A stretch of DNA of 62,228 nucleotides from Desulfobulbaceae bacterium (GCA_024637145.1 JAGXFQ010000010.1:1-62228), one strand, 5' to 3'; shown: positions 25,338 through 34,578, numbered from the stretch's first letter. A program made the numbers and translations. Notes: a model not told the origin generated them from the letters alone.

Positions 25338-27014
25338 TTACAGCATCTGGTCGGGGGAGGTGAACATGAACCGGTTGCGGCCCTGGGCCTTGGCGGCGTA
25401 CATGGCGGTATCGGCGTTTTTCAGCAGCACATCGGCGCTGGTCAGCTCCGGGGAGGAGAGACAGATGCCGATACTGACCCCCAGCACGCACTGGTTGCCC
25501 TGGATGACAAAGGGCTGGCCCATGACCTCAAGGATCTTAGTGGCCACCTTCATGGCATCACTGGCATTATGGACCCTGCTCAGCAGGATGGTGAACTCGT
25601 CCCCTCCCACCCTGGACACCGTGTCCGTATCACGCACCGCCTGCTGCAGCCGTTTGGCCACCTCCTGCAGGGCAAGATCGCCTGCCTGATGGCCATGGGT
25701 GTCGTTGAGGGGTTTGAAATGGTCGAGATCAAGGTAGAGCAGGGCGAAGAGATGGCCATAGCGCCGGGCCTCCTTCATGGTACGGACCAAACGATCAAAA
25801 AAAAGATTGCGGTTGGGCAACCCGGTGAGCTTGTCGAAATTGGCCAGGAACTCCAGCTGCTCCCGCTGCTCCTTGAGTTCGCTGATATCATGGGCCAAGC
25901 AGGAAATGCCCTGCAAGGAACCATCGGGCAGATAGAGGGCGCTGGCGGAAAAAAGCACCGGCACCGCCTGCTCGTCGCCGGTGAGGTAGAGGGCCTCAAA
26001 ATTGGTGACGGCCTTACCCTCCAGCAGTCCCTGGAAGAGGGCATCGGCCATGCTCGCCTCAGGGTGGCTGAAAATAGTTCGGAAGGAACGGCCCTCCAAA
26101 TCCTCCCCGCCCAGGCCCAGCAGGGCCTGGGTGGCATGATTGGCGGTCTGAACGGTCAGGTCCGGATTGAGGATTACCAGGGAATCCGACATATTGTTGA
26201 TGATGTTGTCCACATAGTCCCGCGACACCGTGATATGCTGAAGTTCACGGGTCATCCGCCAGAAGGCCACGGCCAGCTCCTGAATCTCGTCGCCGCCCTC
26301 GGTGCGGCGGGGCTTGTCCACCATCCGGCCGCGGCTGAAATCAGTGATCATCTTTTTGACCTGGGCCAGGGGGGCGATGATCTCCTTGTTGGCCAGCCAG
26401 TTGATGGCCAGGGCGGTAAGCAGCAGAAAGACGACAAAGAGGAAATGCAGCAGCCGGGTATTGTGATCAATGCGCTGGTTATTGGCGCCCAGGTCGGTGA
26501 AAGTCATAACCTGCAGCATATCGGCGATACTCTGGAAGTCAGCTTCAAGAGCGGCCCGTAACTTGCCCAGCTGATGCACCTCCTTGCGGGCCGCGAAGAT
26601 GTCCGCTTTCTGGACCGCCTCCAGATAATATTGTGAGGCCATAACAAAATAGTCATGATAATCATCGCGCAGAGAGAGGATGCGGGGATAGAGTTCATGA
26701 TGCCGGGCGCCGGCCAGCCGCACCAGGTCATTGAGCAGGGGGGAGATCTGCTCATGACGCAGAGTGGCCCGCTGCACATCCCCGGCCTCGCCGGTGAGCA
26801 GGCCATTTTCATAATCCTCCGCCTGGGCCTGGAAGAGGTTGCAGACCTGAAGCCCTTGCGAAAAAAGGGGGAGATCCACTCGCTGGACATGGGTGATGGA
26901 GGCCTTTGTCTGGTTGTTCACCCAGGTGGTGGCCAGGGTGGCCAGCAGATAACTGCACAGGGCGATACTGACGCAGGCCCAGATTTTACTACGGATATTG
27001 CGAAGAATGTGCAT
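25338..27014 (-). CDS. membrane diguanylate cyclase: periplasmic sensor, HAMP, PAS, GGDEF
   Basis: 558 residues from ATG 27014 (an in-frame TTG is two codons upstream). A TM helix at ~12-32 and another at ~188-210 flank a ~155-residue helical periplasmic domain like four-helix-bundle chemoreceptor sensors. HAMP ~205-260, then a PAS domain ~275-390 (DYVDNIINNMSDSLVILNPD, then a PAC-like region ending LAHDISELKEQREQ). The GGDEF domain has NFDKLTGLPNRNLFFDRL, an intact catalytic GGDEF and an RxxD inhibitory site (RDTD) five residues before it, so it should make c-di-GMP with product inhibition. There is no EAL domain. Last gene of the signalling operon; it starts 8 bases after the PstS-like gene. 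Confidence 0.9.
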   Translation of the reverse strand: MHILRNIRSKIWACVSIALCSYLLATLATTWVNNQTKASITHVQRVDLPLFSQGLQVCNLFQAQAEDYENGLLTGEAGDVQRATLRHEQISPLLNDLVRLAGARHHELYPRILSLRDDYHDYFVMASQYYLEAVQKADIFAARKEVHQLGKLRAALEADFQSIADMLQVMTFTDLGANNQRIDHNTRLLHFLFVVFLLLTALAINWLANKEIIAPLAQVKKMITDFSRGRMVDKPRRTEGGDEIQELAVAFWRMTRELQHITVSRDYVDNIINNMSDSLVILNPDLTVQTANHATQALLGLGGEDLEGRSFRTIFSHPEASMADALFQGLLEGKAVTNFEALYLTGDEQAVPVLFSASALYLPDGSLQGISCLAHDISELKEQREQLEFLANFDKLTGLPNRNLFFDRLVRTMKEARRYGHLFALLYLDLDHFKPLNDTHGHQAGDLALQEVAKRLQQAVRDTDTVSRVGGDEFTILLSRVHNASDAMKVATKILEVMGQPFVIQGNQCVLGVSIGICLSSPELTSADVLLKNADTAMYAAKAQGRNRFMFTSPDQML

Positions 27015-27022
27015 AGACAAAC

Positions 27023-27466
27023 CTACTGAGAAAGGGCGAGGACCTTGACCGCCGGGGTCACCGCCTCGGGGCTTACATAGCCAAGGCCGCCGGCATGGGC
27101 GGCGACAAATGCCACGACTTCCTGGTCCGTCTGGACGACGGGCGGCGGCATGCCCTGGCCGCGAAACAGCATTTTCTTGCGAAAAATCAAATACTGACGG
27201 GGCGACCTTTTGAGAAGAGTATAACTGAAAGATTCATAAATTTTCGTATTTTCATTGATCACCGGGGCAATAATGGTGCCGTCGGGCCAGCTGCGCTTGC
27301 GGCTTAAGAAGATAAGCTGGACATCCTGGGGGGTGATGCTGGTCAGCCCATTGGCGACATTAGCCACCATCACGAAATTGCCGGCGGCCCGACACTCACC
27401 GCCGCCCGGCCCCAGCAGCACCAACAGCACCACCAGCCAGCCCATATACCCCCTTAATCTCCTCAT
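27023..27466 (-). CDS. periplasmic PstS-like (phosphate-type) substrate-binding protein, short
   Basis: 147 residues from ATG 27466; a TTG three codons earlier sits at better distance from aggagg and could be the true start. Signal sequence MRRLRGYMGWLVVLLVLLG. The mature part has the pattern of PBP-like domains of phosphate/oxyanion binding proteins: NFVMVANVANGLTSITPQDV, LIFLSRKRSWPDGTIIAPV, FRGQGMPPPVVQTDQEVVAF and GGLGYVSPEAVTPAVKVLAL. At half the length of PstS it holds one lobe-like unit. No permease genes are nearby. Together with the downstream sensor cyclase it looks like a ligand co-receptor rather than a transporter part. Two repeat units precede it. Confidence 0.7.
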   Translation of the reverse strand: MRRLRGYMGWLVVLLVLLGPGGGECRAAGNFVMVANVANGLTSITPQDVQLIFLSRKRSWPDGTIIAPVINENTKIYESFSYTLLKRSPRQYLIFRKKMLFRGQGMPPPVVQTDQEVVAFVAAHAGGLGYVSPEAVTPAVKVLALSQ

Positions 27467-27479
27467 GCAAATCAAAAAC

Positions 27480-27582
27480 AAATGCCTCCTTAAAAAGGCG
27501 CCGACAGCCGAAATCATTACTGTTAAATGAGCGGGATAAGCTCTGTGCCGATGGCCGCACCTTACTTTTTGCGAGGCCATCA
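27480..27582 (-). repeat. intercistronic repeat, copy A
   Basis: ~103 bases; in tandem with copy B (period 108) and ~90% identical to it. On the minus strand it begins tgatggcctcgcaaaaag and ends gcgcctttttaa. Includes a gatggcc/ggccat dyad. Confidence 0.9.
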
Positions 27583-27588
27583 AAAAAA

Positions 27589-27690
27589 GATGCTCCCGTA
27601 AAAAGGCGCCGGCAGCCGAAATCGTTACTGTTAAATGAGCGGGATAAGCTCTGTGCCGATGGCCGCACCTTACTTTTTGCGAGGCCATCA
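27589..27690 (-). repeat. intercistronic repeat, copy B, starting at a stop codon
   Basis: ~102 bases. On the minus strand its first three bases are the TGA stop of the upstream barrel-protein gene, followed by tggcctcgcaaaaagtaagg. Confidence 0.9.
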
Positions 27691-28896
27691 AAAATTAAAG
27701 GTGAGCTTGAGGACGCCGTACTGCCAGTAACGGTCAGCGCCCCCCGGGTTGAAATAACTCATGTAAAAGGCCGTGCCGTCCAGGGTGTGCCACTCTGCCT
27801 TGGCAGTCCAGTTGTCGGAGATGTCATAGCGCAGGATGGCGGCCAGGTCCTTGCGCCAGGGATAGAGATTCCTGCCTCCCACCGGCTCGTGCCTGTTCTT
27901 GATGAGTCGATAATACTCGTCGTAGAACAGGGAGAGGGTCACCTCCTCCACCGGAGAATAGCTCAGGAGCAGATACCAGGCCCGGGAGCGGCCGTCCAGG
28001 GTCGTCTCACAGAACTGCTCCTGCTTGCGGTCTGTTTCGCAATACTCGGCAGCGACGCTGAACTGCTGCCAGGAATACTCCAGGGAGGCCACCACCTTGC
28101 CTTTGAGCCGCAGGCTTTCCACCTGAGCGGCATGAATCCGCGACTCGTCATGGAGGGACAAAAAGGTCAGACCGCCCCGCAGCCCCTCCACGGCCGGATT
28201 AAAAAAGAGGGCGGCGCCATAAACATAGTTGTTGTCGCGGGACAGGTCGCCGGGGCTGAGACCCAGGCCATACAAGGTATTGAAGCGGCTGACTATTTCA
28301 CCGGCCGCCATGGTGGCCAGGGAATCGTCATCATAGCTCATCCGACCGGCAAAGAGCTGGTAATCCACATCCCCCCAGGTGCCGAACCGCAGGTTGCCGT
28401 AGATTTCGCCCCCCCAATGGGCCTGCCAGGAATCGCGCCTGGTTTCGTCGTAAATGGACTGGGGCAGAAAGATGAGGGGCCGCAGAAAATCAGAGTCACG
28501 CTCCATATTGTAGAGCCCCATGGGCATTTTGATCTTGCCCAGCCGGACGCCGAAGGGATCGGCAAGATGATACTCAGCCACCAGCCAGTCGGTGCGGAAA
28601 TTGCCGTTGCTGCCTTCGCCAAAATCACAATAAAGGGCCTGCCCCCCCACCCGGAATTGCTCGGTAAGCTGGGCATTGATATTGACGCCGATTTCCCGGA
28701 AATCCGTGAGGCCATCCTTGGTGTCGCCCAGGAAATTATTGTCGTTGGTGTCCAGATAGCCCTGGGACAAAAAGCCATGGACCTGGACCGTGTCGCCCAG
28801 GTCAAGGGCCCATAACGGCGCGGGCCAGAGCAGCAGACAGAGCAGCGCCAGGCGGCACATGGGCCGCCGCCTCGTTAAAAACCGTGCACAGGTCAT
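27688..28896 (-). CDS. outer membrane beta-barrel protein (porin-like)
   Basis: 402 residues, ATG 28896 overlapping the regulator's stop codon as ATGA. Signal peptide ends about LWA/LDLG. The mature part starts TVQVHGFLSQGYLDTNDNNF and alternates amphipathic strands through GVRLGKIKMPMGLYNMERDS (a common outer-membrane porin loop) to the final strand WQYGVLKLTFNF with terminal Phe, the outer-membrane insertion signal. About 16-18 strands predicted; no plug domain, no haem motif. It belongs to a general porin-like group (phosphate-selective-porin-like loops are possible). Its setting between a sigma54 regulator and a PstS-like protein suggests it admits an anion to the periplasm, an inference. 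Confidence 0.75.
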   Translation of the reverse strand: MTCARFLTRRRPMCRLALLCLLLWPAPLWALDLGDTVQVHGFLSQGYLDTNDNNFLGDTKDGLTDFREIGVNINAQLTEQFRVGGQALYCDFGEGSNGNFRTDWLVAEYHLADPFGVRLGKIKMPMGLYNMERDSDFLRPLIFLPQSIYDETRRDSWQAHWGGEIYGNLRFGTWGDVDYQLFAGRMSYDDDSLATMAAGEIVSRFNTLYGLGLSPGDLSRDNNYVYGAALFFNPAVEGLRGGLTFLSLHDESRIHAAQVESLRLKGKVVASLEYSWQQFSVAAEYCETDRKQEQFCETTLDGRSRAWYLLLSYSPVEEVTLSLFYDEYYRLIKNRHEPVGGRNLYPWRKDLAAILRYDISDNWTAKAEWHTLDGTAFYMSYFNPGGADRYWQYGVLKLTFNF

Positions 28897-30239
28897 GAGA
28901 GTTCTGCCCGCTTCAGATGATAATCCGTAATTTTTTTACGGAGGGTGGTGGGGGAAATATCCAGGGACAGCGCGGTATGGGTGATGTTCCAATTATGCTC
29001 AGCCAGCACCTGGCTGATAAACTTCTTTTCCGTGGCGGCCAGAGTGCCGCGCACCGGGCTCGCCGCCTGATCCTCTTTATCGCCCTGCTGCATGTCCAGA
29101 TCAGCGGCATCGATCTCCTTGCCGTGGACCAGGACCATGGCGCGGGTCAGGGTATTTTCCAGCTCGCGGACGTTGCCCGGCCAATTGCTGGTTCGCAGCT
29201 TGCGGCGCGCCTCGGCGCTGAGGCGGACGGGCTGGCGGCCTATCTTAGCAGCGATCTTGGCCAGCAGATGCTCGGCCAGCGGCTCAATGTCATTGCGCCG
29301 GTCCCGCAGGGGCGGCAGCTCAATGCTCACCACCTTGAGACGGTAGAACAGGTCCTGGCGAAAGGTGCCCGCCGCCACCATCTCCTCCAGCCGACGATGG
29401 GTGGCGGTGACGATCCTGGCCTGCAGCGGCCTGGCCTGCAGGCCGCCGACCCGGACAAACTCACTCTCCTGCAGGACCCGCAACAGCTTGCTCTGCAGGT
29501 CCAGGGACATGTCGCCGATCTCATCGAGAAAGACGGTGCCCTCGCGGGCAAATTCCAGCTTACCCTCCTTGGCCTGGTCAGCGCCGGTGAAGGCCCCTTT
29601 TTCATAGCCGAAGAGTTCGCTTTCCAGCAGGGTGGAGACAAAGGCCGAACAGTTGATGGCCACAAAAGGCTGCTCCGGCGAGGTGGCGTCATGAAGGATA
29701 CGGGCAACCAGCTCCTTGCCGGTGCCTGATTCGCCGCTGACAAAGACGGTGACCTTGCTGCGGGCCAACCGGCCGATCTGCTTATGGACATCGATGATCT
29801 TGCGGTCCGAACCGACCATTTCCAGGGGGAATCGATGGACCGGCTCCGGCTCGGCCGCCTCTCTCCGGGCCTCCCGGGCCTTGATCTCCTCCACCTTGGC
29901 GGCCATGCGCAGCAGCGCGTCAAGGTCCAGGGGCTTGCGCAGATAATCATAGGCACCATCGCGCATGGCCTGGACAGCCTCGCTGTTTTCCGTATTACCC
30001 GTCATGATGACGACGATGACATCGGGCTGCAGGGCAATGATGACGGGCAGGGCCTGCAGGCCATGTTCATCGGGCAGATTGAGATCCAGCAGCACCAGAT
30101 CCGGGGCCATGGCGGCCAGGGCCGCCATACCGTCCGAGACAGTATGGGCCACGGCCACCTGGTGCTCTGCGGCCCTGAGCTGGATCTCCAACGACCTGGC
30201 CAGGGCCGGATCATCATCGATGATGAGAATTTTGATCAT
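28893..30239 (-). CDS. sigma54-dependent response regulator (NtrC family)
   Basis: 448 residues, ribosome site aagga. Receiver domain ~1-120 with acidic pocket IDDD, phosphoacceptor Asp52 (LVLLDLNLPD), conserved MTGN and KPLDL. AAA+ ATPase ~143-370 with Walker A GESGTGKE, the sigma54-contacting GAFTGA loop and Walker B VFLDEIGDM. C-terminal Fis-type helix-turn-helix ~400-445 (HTALSLDISPTTLRKKI). All elements needed to activate sigma54 promoters are present. It follows the sensor kinase after a repeat element and overlaps the barrel-protein gene, so it likely controls this operon or target genes in response to the kinase. Confidence 0.93.
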   Translation of the reverse strand: MIKILIIDDDPALARSLEIQLRAAEHQVAVAHTVSDGMAALAAMAPDLVLLDLNLPDEHGLQALPVIIALQPDVIVVIMTGNTENSEAVQAMRDGAYDYLRKPLDLDALLRMAAKVEEIKAREARREAAEPEPVHRFPLEMVGSDRKIIDVHKQIGRLARSKVTVFVSGESGTGKELVARILHDATSPEQPFVAINCSAFVSTLLESELFGYEKGAFTGADQAKEGKLEFAREGTVFLDEIGDMSLDLQSKLLRVLQESEFVRVGGLQARPLQARIVTATHRRLEEMVAAGTFRQDLFYRLKVVSIELPPLRDRRNDIEPLAEHLLAKIAAKIGRQPVRLSAEARRKLRTSNWPGNVRELENTLTRAMVLVHGKEIDAADLDMQQGDKEDQAASPVRGTLAATEKKFISQVLAEHNWNITHTALSLDISPTTLRKKITDYHLKRAELS

Positions 30240-30260
30240 GTTCCTTAATCCTTGCTGATC

Positions 30261-30357
30261 ACGTAAAAAGGCACCGGCAACCGAAATCGTTTATGTTCCA
30301 TCAGCAAAACAAGCACTGTACCGGTGGCCGTACTGTACTTTTTTTGCGAGGCCATCA
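30261..30357 (-). repeat. intercistronic repeat, copy C, starting at a stop codon
   Basis: ~97 bases with ~80% similarity to copies A and B. Minus strand begins tgatggcctcgcaaaaa, where TGA is the sensor kinase stop. It fills the whole gap between kinase and regulator genes. Confidence 0.85.
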
Positions 30358-32109
30358 ATCCTTAAAAATGAGTGAAAAACTCGCCCCCCCATCGGGATTA
30401 TTTTCTGCAAGAACCGATCCACCCTGATAATCCATCACCTTTTTCACATTGGCCAGGCCCAGGCCGGTCCCCAGCTCGCGGGTGGTAAAAAAGGGCTGGA
30501 ACACCCGTTCCATCTGCTCCGGCCGCAGACCAGGCCCCTTGTCGCTGACCCGGATCATCGCCACGCCGTCCAGGCCCGAGGGGCGCCGGCCGGTGATGGT
30601 GACCGTCCCGCCGCTCGCCGACCACTGGATGGCATTGGCCACCAGATTGACCAGGGCGCGGCAGCTGTGTTCTTCGTCCGCCTGGAAGAGAAAATCCTGG
30701 AGCCGGTCCTCCACCACCAGGGTGATCTGCTCCTTGGCCGCCTCCGCTTCCAGGGTGACCAGAACCTCGGCCAGCAGCTCGGCAAAGGTGATCTGTTTCT
30801 TGCGGATCTCCATGGGTTTGCTGTACTGCAGCAGGTCCTCGAACATCCTTTCCAGGCGGCCGACCTGCACCAGGGAAATGGTGGCCATTTCACTGTAATT
30901 CTCGTCATCCTTGAGCTTGCGGGCCAGGGCCTGGAGATTGATCTTGATGGAGGAGAGGGGGTTGCGCATCTCATGCACCAGGCTGGAGCTCATCTTGCCC
31001 ACCGTGCTGAGGGTGGTACTCTGCACCATAGCTTGCTGCTGTTTTTCCAGGGCATCCATCATGGCGTTAAAGGCCACCCCCACCTCCTGGACATACTCCT
31101 CCTTCAGCGGCGGCAACCGCTCATTCTGGCGGCCGCTACTGATTTGGCGGGCCACCCTGGTCAGTTCGTCCAGGGGGGCGGCCAGCCGGCGCGACAGCTT
31201 CTGGGCCAGCACAAAGAGGATGATCAGGGTGAAAAAGGCCGTGAGCAGGCCATAGAGGATATACTGTTCAAATTGCTTGAGGGCGCTGCCGGCGGAAAAC
31301 TGATTAATGAGCAGCCATTGCAATTCAGGGATGGGGGCGACGACAAAGGAGACCTCCTCGCCGGCGCAGTTCCGCATCTTCCCCACCTGCCAGGGAGGGG
31401 CGGCCAGCATCTGAGAGTCGACTTGGTCCCCGCATTCCGGCGGTGGCGCGGCCAGGTTGCCGGCCGGCGACTGGTAGAGGATGCGGCCCTGGTCCGAGGC
31501 CAGGATATAGCTGCCCCCCTCATGAAGGTCCGTGGTGTCCGACAGGATGCGGCCCAGGGAACGACCCAGATTGATTTCCGCCACCAGGAAGGCGCCCACT
31601 TCGCCCTGGCGGGTGAGCAGCACCTGCCCCACGGGCAGGATAAAGTCCCGGGCGGCATTCTGATACTCCTCCCCGGTCACAAACATGGCGCCGGCGGCCT
31701 GCAACCTGCGGCCAAAGGCGCCGGCCGGATTTTTCAGCTCTTCCTTGAAGCCTTGGGGATAGCGGGCCAGCAATGACCAGTCCGGCCGATAGAGGCTGAT
31801 GGAACGATAGGCGATATGGCCCTTAAAGAGCCGCTGGGCAGCGGCCAGAAACATCGCTTCGTCACTCTGGCCCTGCCTGGCGCTGTCATCAAGGGCCAGG
31901 TGGTAAAAATCCTGCCGGGTATGACTGACCCAGGTCCGTAACCAGAGGAGACGCGAGCGCAGCGAAAAGGCGAGGTGCTCCTTTTCGCCATTCTCAATGG
32001 CCTGCCGGGCAAAATAATGGTTTTGGAAGGCCATGACCAGCAGCGGAAAAAGGCCGACCACGGCCATGGCCAGAAAAATCTGTTTGTTCAGCCCCGAGGT
32101 GATTTTCAT
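30355..32109 (-). CDS. membrane sensor histidine kinase (Cache-like sensor, HAMP, HisKA, HATPase)
   Basis: 584 residues from ATG 32109 (no strong ribosome site). TM1 ~8-28, a ~250-residue extracytoplasmic domain with a double-Cache-like pattern (AYRSISLYRPDWSLLARY; GGSYILASDQGRILYQS), TM2 ~284-304 and HAMP ~304-360. The dimerisation domain carries phosphoacceptor His379 in SSLVHEMRNPLSSIKINL. The ATPase domain has the N box NLVANAIQW, G1 DKGPGL, F box FQPFFTT and G2 GTGLGL. Two Cys flank the second periplasmic module. First gene of the operon, it would phosphorylate the NtrC-type regulator downstream. The ligand is unknown; context hints at an oxyanion. Confidence 0.92.
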   Translation of the reverse strand: MKITSGLNKQIFLAMAVVGLFPLLVMAFQNHYFARQAIENGEKEHLAFSLRSRLLWLRTWVSHTRQDFYHLALDDSARQGQSDEAMFLAAAQRLFKGHIAYRSISLYRPDWSLLARYPQGFKEELKNPAGAFGRRLQAAGAMFVTGEEYQNAARDFILPVGQVLLTRQGEVGAFLVAEINLGRSLGRILSDTTDLHEGGSYILASDQGRILYQSPAGNLAAPPPECGDQVDSQMLAAPPWQVGKMRNCAGEEVSFVVAPIPELQWLLINQFSAGSALKQFEQYILYGLLTAFFTLIILFVLAQKLSRRLAAPLDELTRVARQISSGRQNERLPPLKEEYVQEVGVAFNAMMDALEKQQQAMVQSTTLSTVGKMSSSLVHEMRNPLSSIKINLQALARKLKDDENYSEMATISLVQVGRLERMFEDLLQYSKPMEIRKKQITFAELLAEVLVTLEAEAAKEQITLVVEDRLQDFLFQADEEHSCRALVNLVANAIQWSASGGTVTITGRRPSGLDGVAMIRVSDKGPGLRPEQMERVFQPFFTTRELGTGLGLANVKKVMDYQGGSVLAENNPDGGASFSLIFKD

Positions 32110-32237
32110 AGAGGGACACAGGCCCGTACACGAGTGAATATCCTTGATTTAAAACATTTTTTGCAGGGTACCAAATTTTCCCGGCCGAGACCAGCAACAA
32201 ACATTGCCCGGGTCAGCTGCCCCGGCACAAAATATCC

Positions 32238-32266
32238 TTGCTCAATCCTGCCAATTGGGTTATAAA
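32238..32266 (+). promoter_or_regulatory. sigma70-type promoter of the tRNA gene
   Basis: -35 ttgctc and -10 tataaa separated by 17 bases, 12 bases before the tRNA 5' end. Confidence 0.6.
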
Positions 32267-32278
32267 CCCGTTCATTAT

Positions 32279-32355
32279 GCACCAGTAGCTCAGCTGGATA
32301 GAGTATCGGACTACGAATCCGAGGGTCGCAGGTTCGAATCCTGCCTGGTGCACCA
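32279..32355 (+). tRNA. tRNA-Arg (anticodon ACG)
   Basis: A 77-base cloverleaf with encoded CCA. Acceptor stem GCACCAG/CTGGTGC, anticodon stem tcgga/tccga around loop CTACGAA, TpsiC loop GGTTCGAATCC. A34 should be edited to inosine by TadA to read CGU/CGC/CGA. A promoter lies upstream and a terminator directly follows, so it is a single-gene unit. Confidence 0.97.
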
Positions 32356-32366
32356 AAAATATAAAA

Positions 32367-32399
32367 CCTTTAACTCAAAAGAGTTAAAGGTTTTTTTTT
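32367..32399 (+). terminator. rho-independent terminator after tRNA-Arg
   Basis: 10-bp stem cctttaactc / gagttaaagg, loop aaaa, then nine T. Confidence 0.95.
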
Positions 32400-32868
32400 G
32401 GCCCAGAGATTGTCAAGCATCGACAAAGGGGAAGGCCTCTCCCCATCCTGACCTCCCCTTAACCTCCTTAACGACCCAAAAACCCGCCTCTCTGCCGAAC
32501 AAAGGGCTTCTCCAGGGCCCGGCAACCCTTTTTTTACCCAGGGCAAGGGTCTGCCGGGAAAGGTGCATTTTTTCCAAGCCGTACGCCTGGCACCCGGACA
32601 CTTTTCTTGCCATTTTTCCATTCCGTTTCTCGGGGTTTCTCTTGCTTTTTTCAGTCTGAAGGGTCAATCATAAATAATGAGCCGGTAAGGGGCAACCTTT
32701 TAGCCACCGATCCTGACTCAGGAAATTCTCTTCCCCCAGAAATGGCTCAGCCCACCCTTGACCGGGCAGAGGCCGGAACAAATGCCCTTGGCTCTTGTCA
32801 AGAGTGACAGAAATGTTAAAGATAACCAGCCGTTTTACTTCAAGAAAGAGAGAACCTTTTTTGCGCCT
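32400..32868 (+). promoter_or_regulatory. region upstream of the type II secretion operon
   Basis: About 470 bases, expected to contain the gsp operon promoter. In-frame codons upstream of 32869 are open as far as 32758, so a longer GspE cannot be excluded. No obvious operator. Confidence 0.35.
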
Positions 32869-34578
32869 ATGACCGTTATCTTCTCCAAAAAAAACGAGCT
32901 GGGACCTTTGCTGATGCAGAGTGGCAAGATCAGCCAGGAGCAGCTGGACAGGGCCTCTGCCCATCTTGATACGGTGCCGCAAAGCCTGGCCGAGATCCTG
33001 GTATCCCTGGGCTTTGTCAGCAGTCAGGACATCCTGGCCGTCCAGGCCGAGCAACTGGACCTCAAGCTCTACCAGCCGCAGGAGTCGGACCTCTTCCTGC
33101 CCATTGACCTGCCCAAGATCTTTCATCAAAGACACCCTTTTGCCCTGGTCAAACGCCATAATGATTTTATTCTTGTCACCCATAATCCGGAAAACAGTGA
33201 GATTATCAACAGTGCCGAGATAAGCCTCCGGATACTCCAGGCCGAGATCGAGCCTGACATCCCTGTTGCTGACTTCTTTACCATCGAGCTGATGACCGAG
33301 GCCGAATTACACACCCTCTGTGACGACCACTATGACCTGGGCTTCAACAGGCCAGAAACAGAGGAATTCTCCCTGGATGAGGCGGATGTCGATAAGCTTA
33401 AAGACATGGCCTCAGAGGCCCCGGTTATCCGCTATGTCAATTCCCTGGTGGACACCGCCCTGGAACGCCGGGCCTCGGATATCCACATTGAATCCTTTGA
33501 AGAAGGCCAGCTGGTTCGCTTCCGGATCGACGGCGTCCTCTATGATCATGAGATGCCGCTGCGCTCCATGCAGGCCGCCATCATCTCCAGGATCAAACTG
33601 CTGGCCGGTCTCGACATTGCCGAGCGCCGCATCCCCCAGGACGGCAAAATATCCCTGCGTCTCAGCGGCAAAGAGGTGGACCTGCGCGTCTCCACCCTGC
33701 CCACCATCCATGGCGAAGGGGTGGTAATTAGGATCCTGGAAAAAACCAGCATCATCCTGGACCTCAAAAGCCTGGGTATGCCGCCCCAGGTGGAGCAGCA
33801 GTTTGAAGAACTGATCAATCTGCCCAACGGCATCATCCTGGTCACCGGCCCCACCGGTTCCGGCAAGACCACTTCTCTTTACTGCGCCCTCCACAAGATA
33901 AACACCGGCTCCAATAAAATCATCACCATCGAGGATCCGGTGGAATACCAACTCCACGGGATCAACCAGATTCAGATCAAACCTGAAATCGGCCTCACCT
34001 TTGCCCAGGGACTGCGCGCCATTGTCCGCCAGGATCCAGATATCATCATGGTAGGTGAAATCCGCGACACCGAGACAGCGGAGATTGCCGTGCAGTCCTC
34101 GCTCACCGGCCACCTGGTCTTCTCCACCCTGCACACCAATGATGCCCTGTCAGCGGTGATGCGCATGGTGGATCTCGGCGTGGAGCGCTTCCTGCTCTCC
34201 TCAGCTCTGCGCGGGGTGCTGGCCCAGCGTCTTGTCCGCAAGATCTGTCCCCAGTGCCGGCAAAGCGCGGCCATGGCCTCAGAGCAGATGGGCACCGTGC
34301 CGGGCGGCGATTTTCAGACCTATAGCGGCACAGGTTGCAAACATTGCGCAAACACAGGCTTTGTCGGCCGGCTGGGAATTTATGAACTCCTCACCATGAA
34401 CAGCGACCTCGGTCGCTGCGTGTCCCGCGGCGATGACCTCAAGCACCTGGAAGAGGTAGCCCGCAGCCACGGTTTCAGCGACATGTTCCTTGACGGCCTC
34501 GACAAGGTCCGTCAAGGTCTTACCACCCTGCCCGAGGTGATGCGGGTGGCCAGGGGGATGGAAATTGGCATCCTTTAG
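32869..34578 (+). CDS. gspE: type II secretion ATPase GspE
   Basis: 569 residues from ATG 32869; starts at 32782 or 32758 would add 29-37 poorly conserved residues. N1E domain with KNELGPLLMQSGKISQEQLD. The ATPase core has Walker A GPTGSGKTT, Asp box ITIEDPVEYQ, Walker B IIMVGEIRDTETAEIA and His box FSTLHTNDA. A tetra-Cys zinc module CPQCR...CKHC follows. These mark the cytoplasmic hexameric motor that drives pseudopilus assembly. The zinc element and the operon partners (L, M, G, D) distinguish it from PilB. It overlaps gspF by 14 bases. Confidence 0.93.
   Translation: MTVIFSKKNELGPLLMQSGKISQEQLDRASAHLDTVPQSLAEILVSLGFVSSQDILAVQAEQLDLKLYQPQESDLFLPIDLPKIFHQRHPFALVKRHNDFILVTHNPENSEIINSAEISLRILQAEIEPDIPVADFFTIELMTEAELHTLCDDHYDLGFNRPETEEFSLDEADVDKLKDMASEAPVIRYVNSLVDTALERRASDIHIESFEEGQLVRFRIDGVLYDHEMPLRSMQAAIISRIKLLAGLDIAERRIPQDGKISLRLSGKEVDLRVSTLPTIHGEGVVIRILEKTSIILDLKSLGMPPQVEQQFEELINLPNGIILVTGPTGSGKTTSLYCALHKINTGSNKIITIEDPVEYQLHGINQIQIKPEIGLTFAQGLRAIVRQDPDIIMVGEIRDTETAEIAVQSSLTGHLVFSTLHTNDALSAVMRMVDLGVERFLLSSALRGVLAQRLVRKICPQCRQSAAMASEQMGTVPGGDFQTYSGTGCKHCANTGFVGRLGIYELLTMNSDLGRCVSRGDDLKHLEEVARSHGFSDMFLDGLDKVRQGLTTLPEVMRVARGMEIGIL

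Noticed and set aside
25062..26561. 499-codon open frame on the plus strand
   Set aside because: Antisense to the diguanylate cyclase gene, whose domains are unmistakable.
27480..27690. CRISPR-like array
   Set aside because: Only two 100-base tandem units with almost no spacer and no cas genes; this is a duplicated intergenic repeat.
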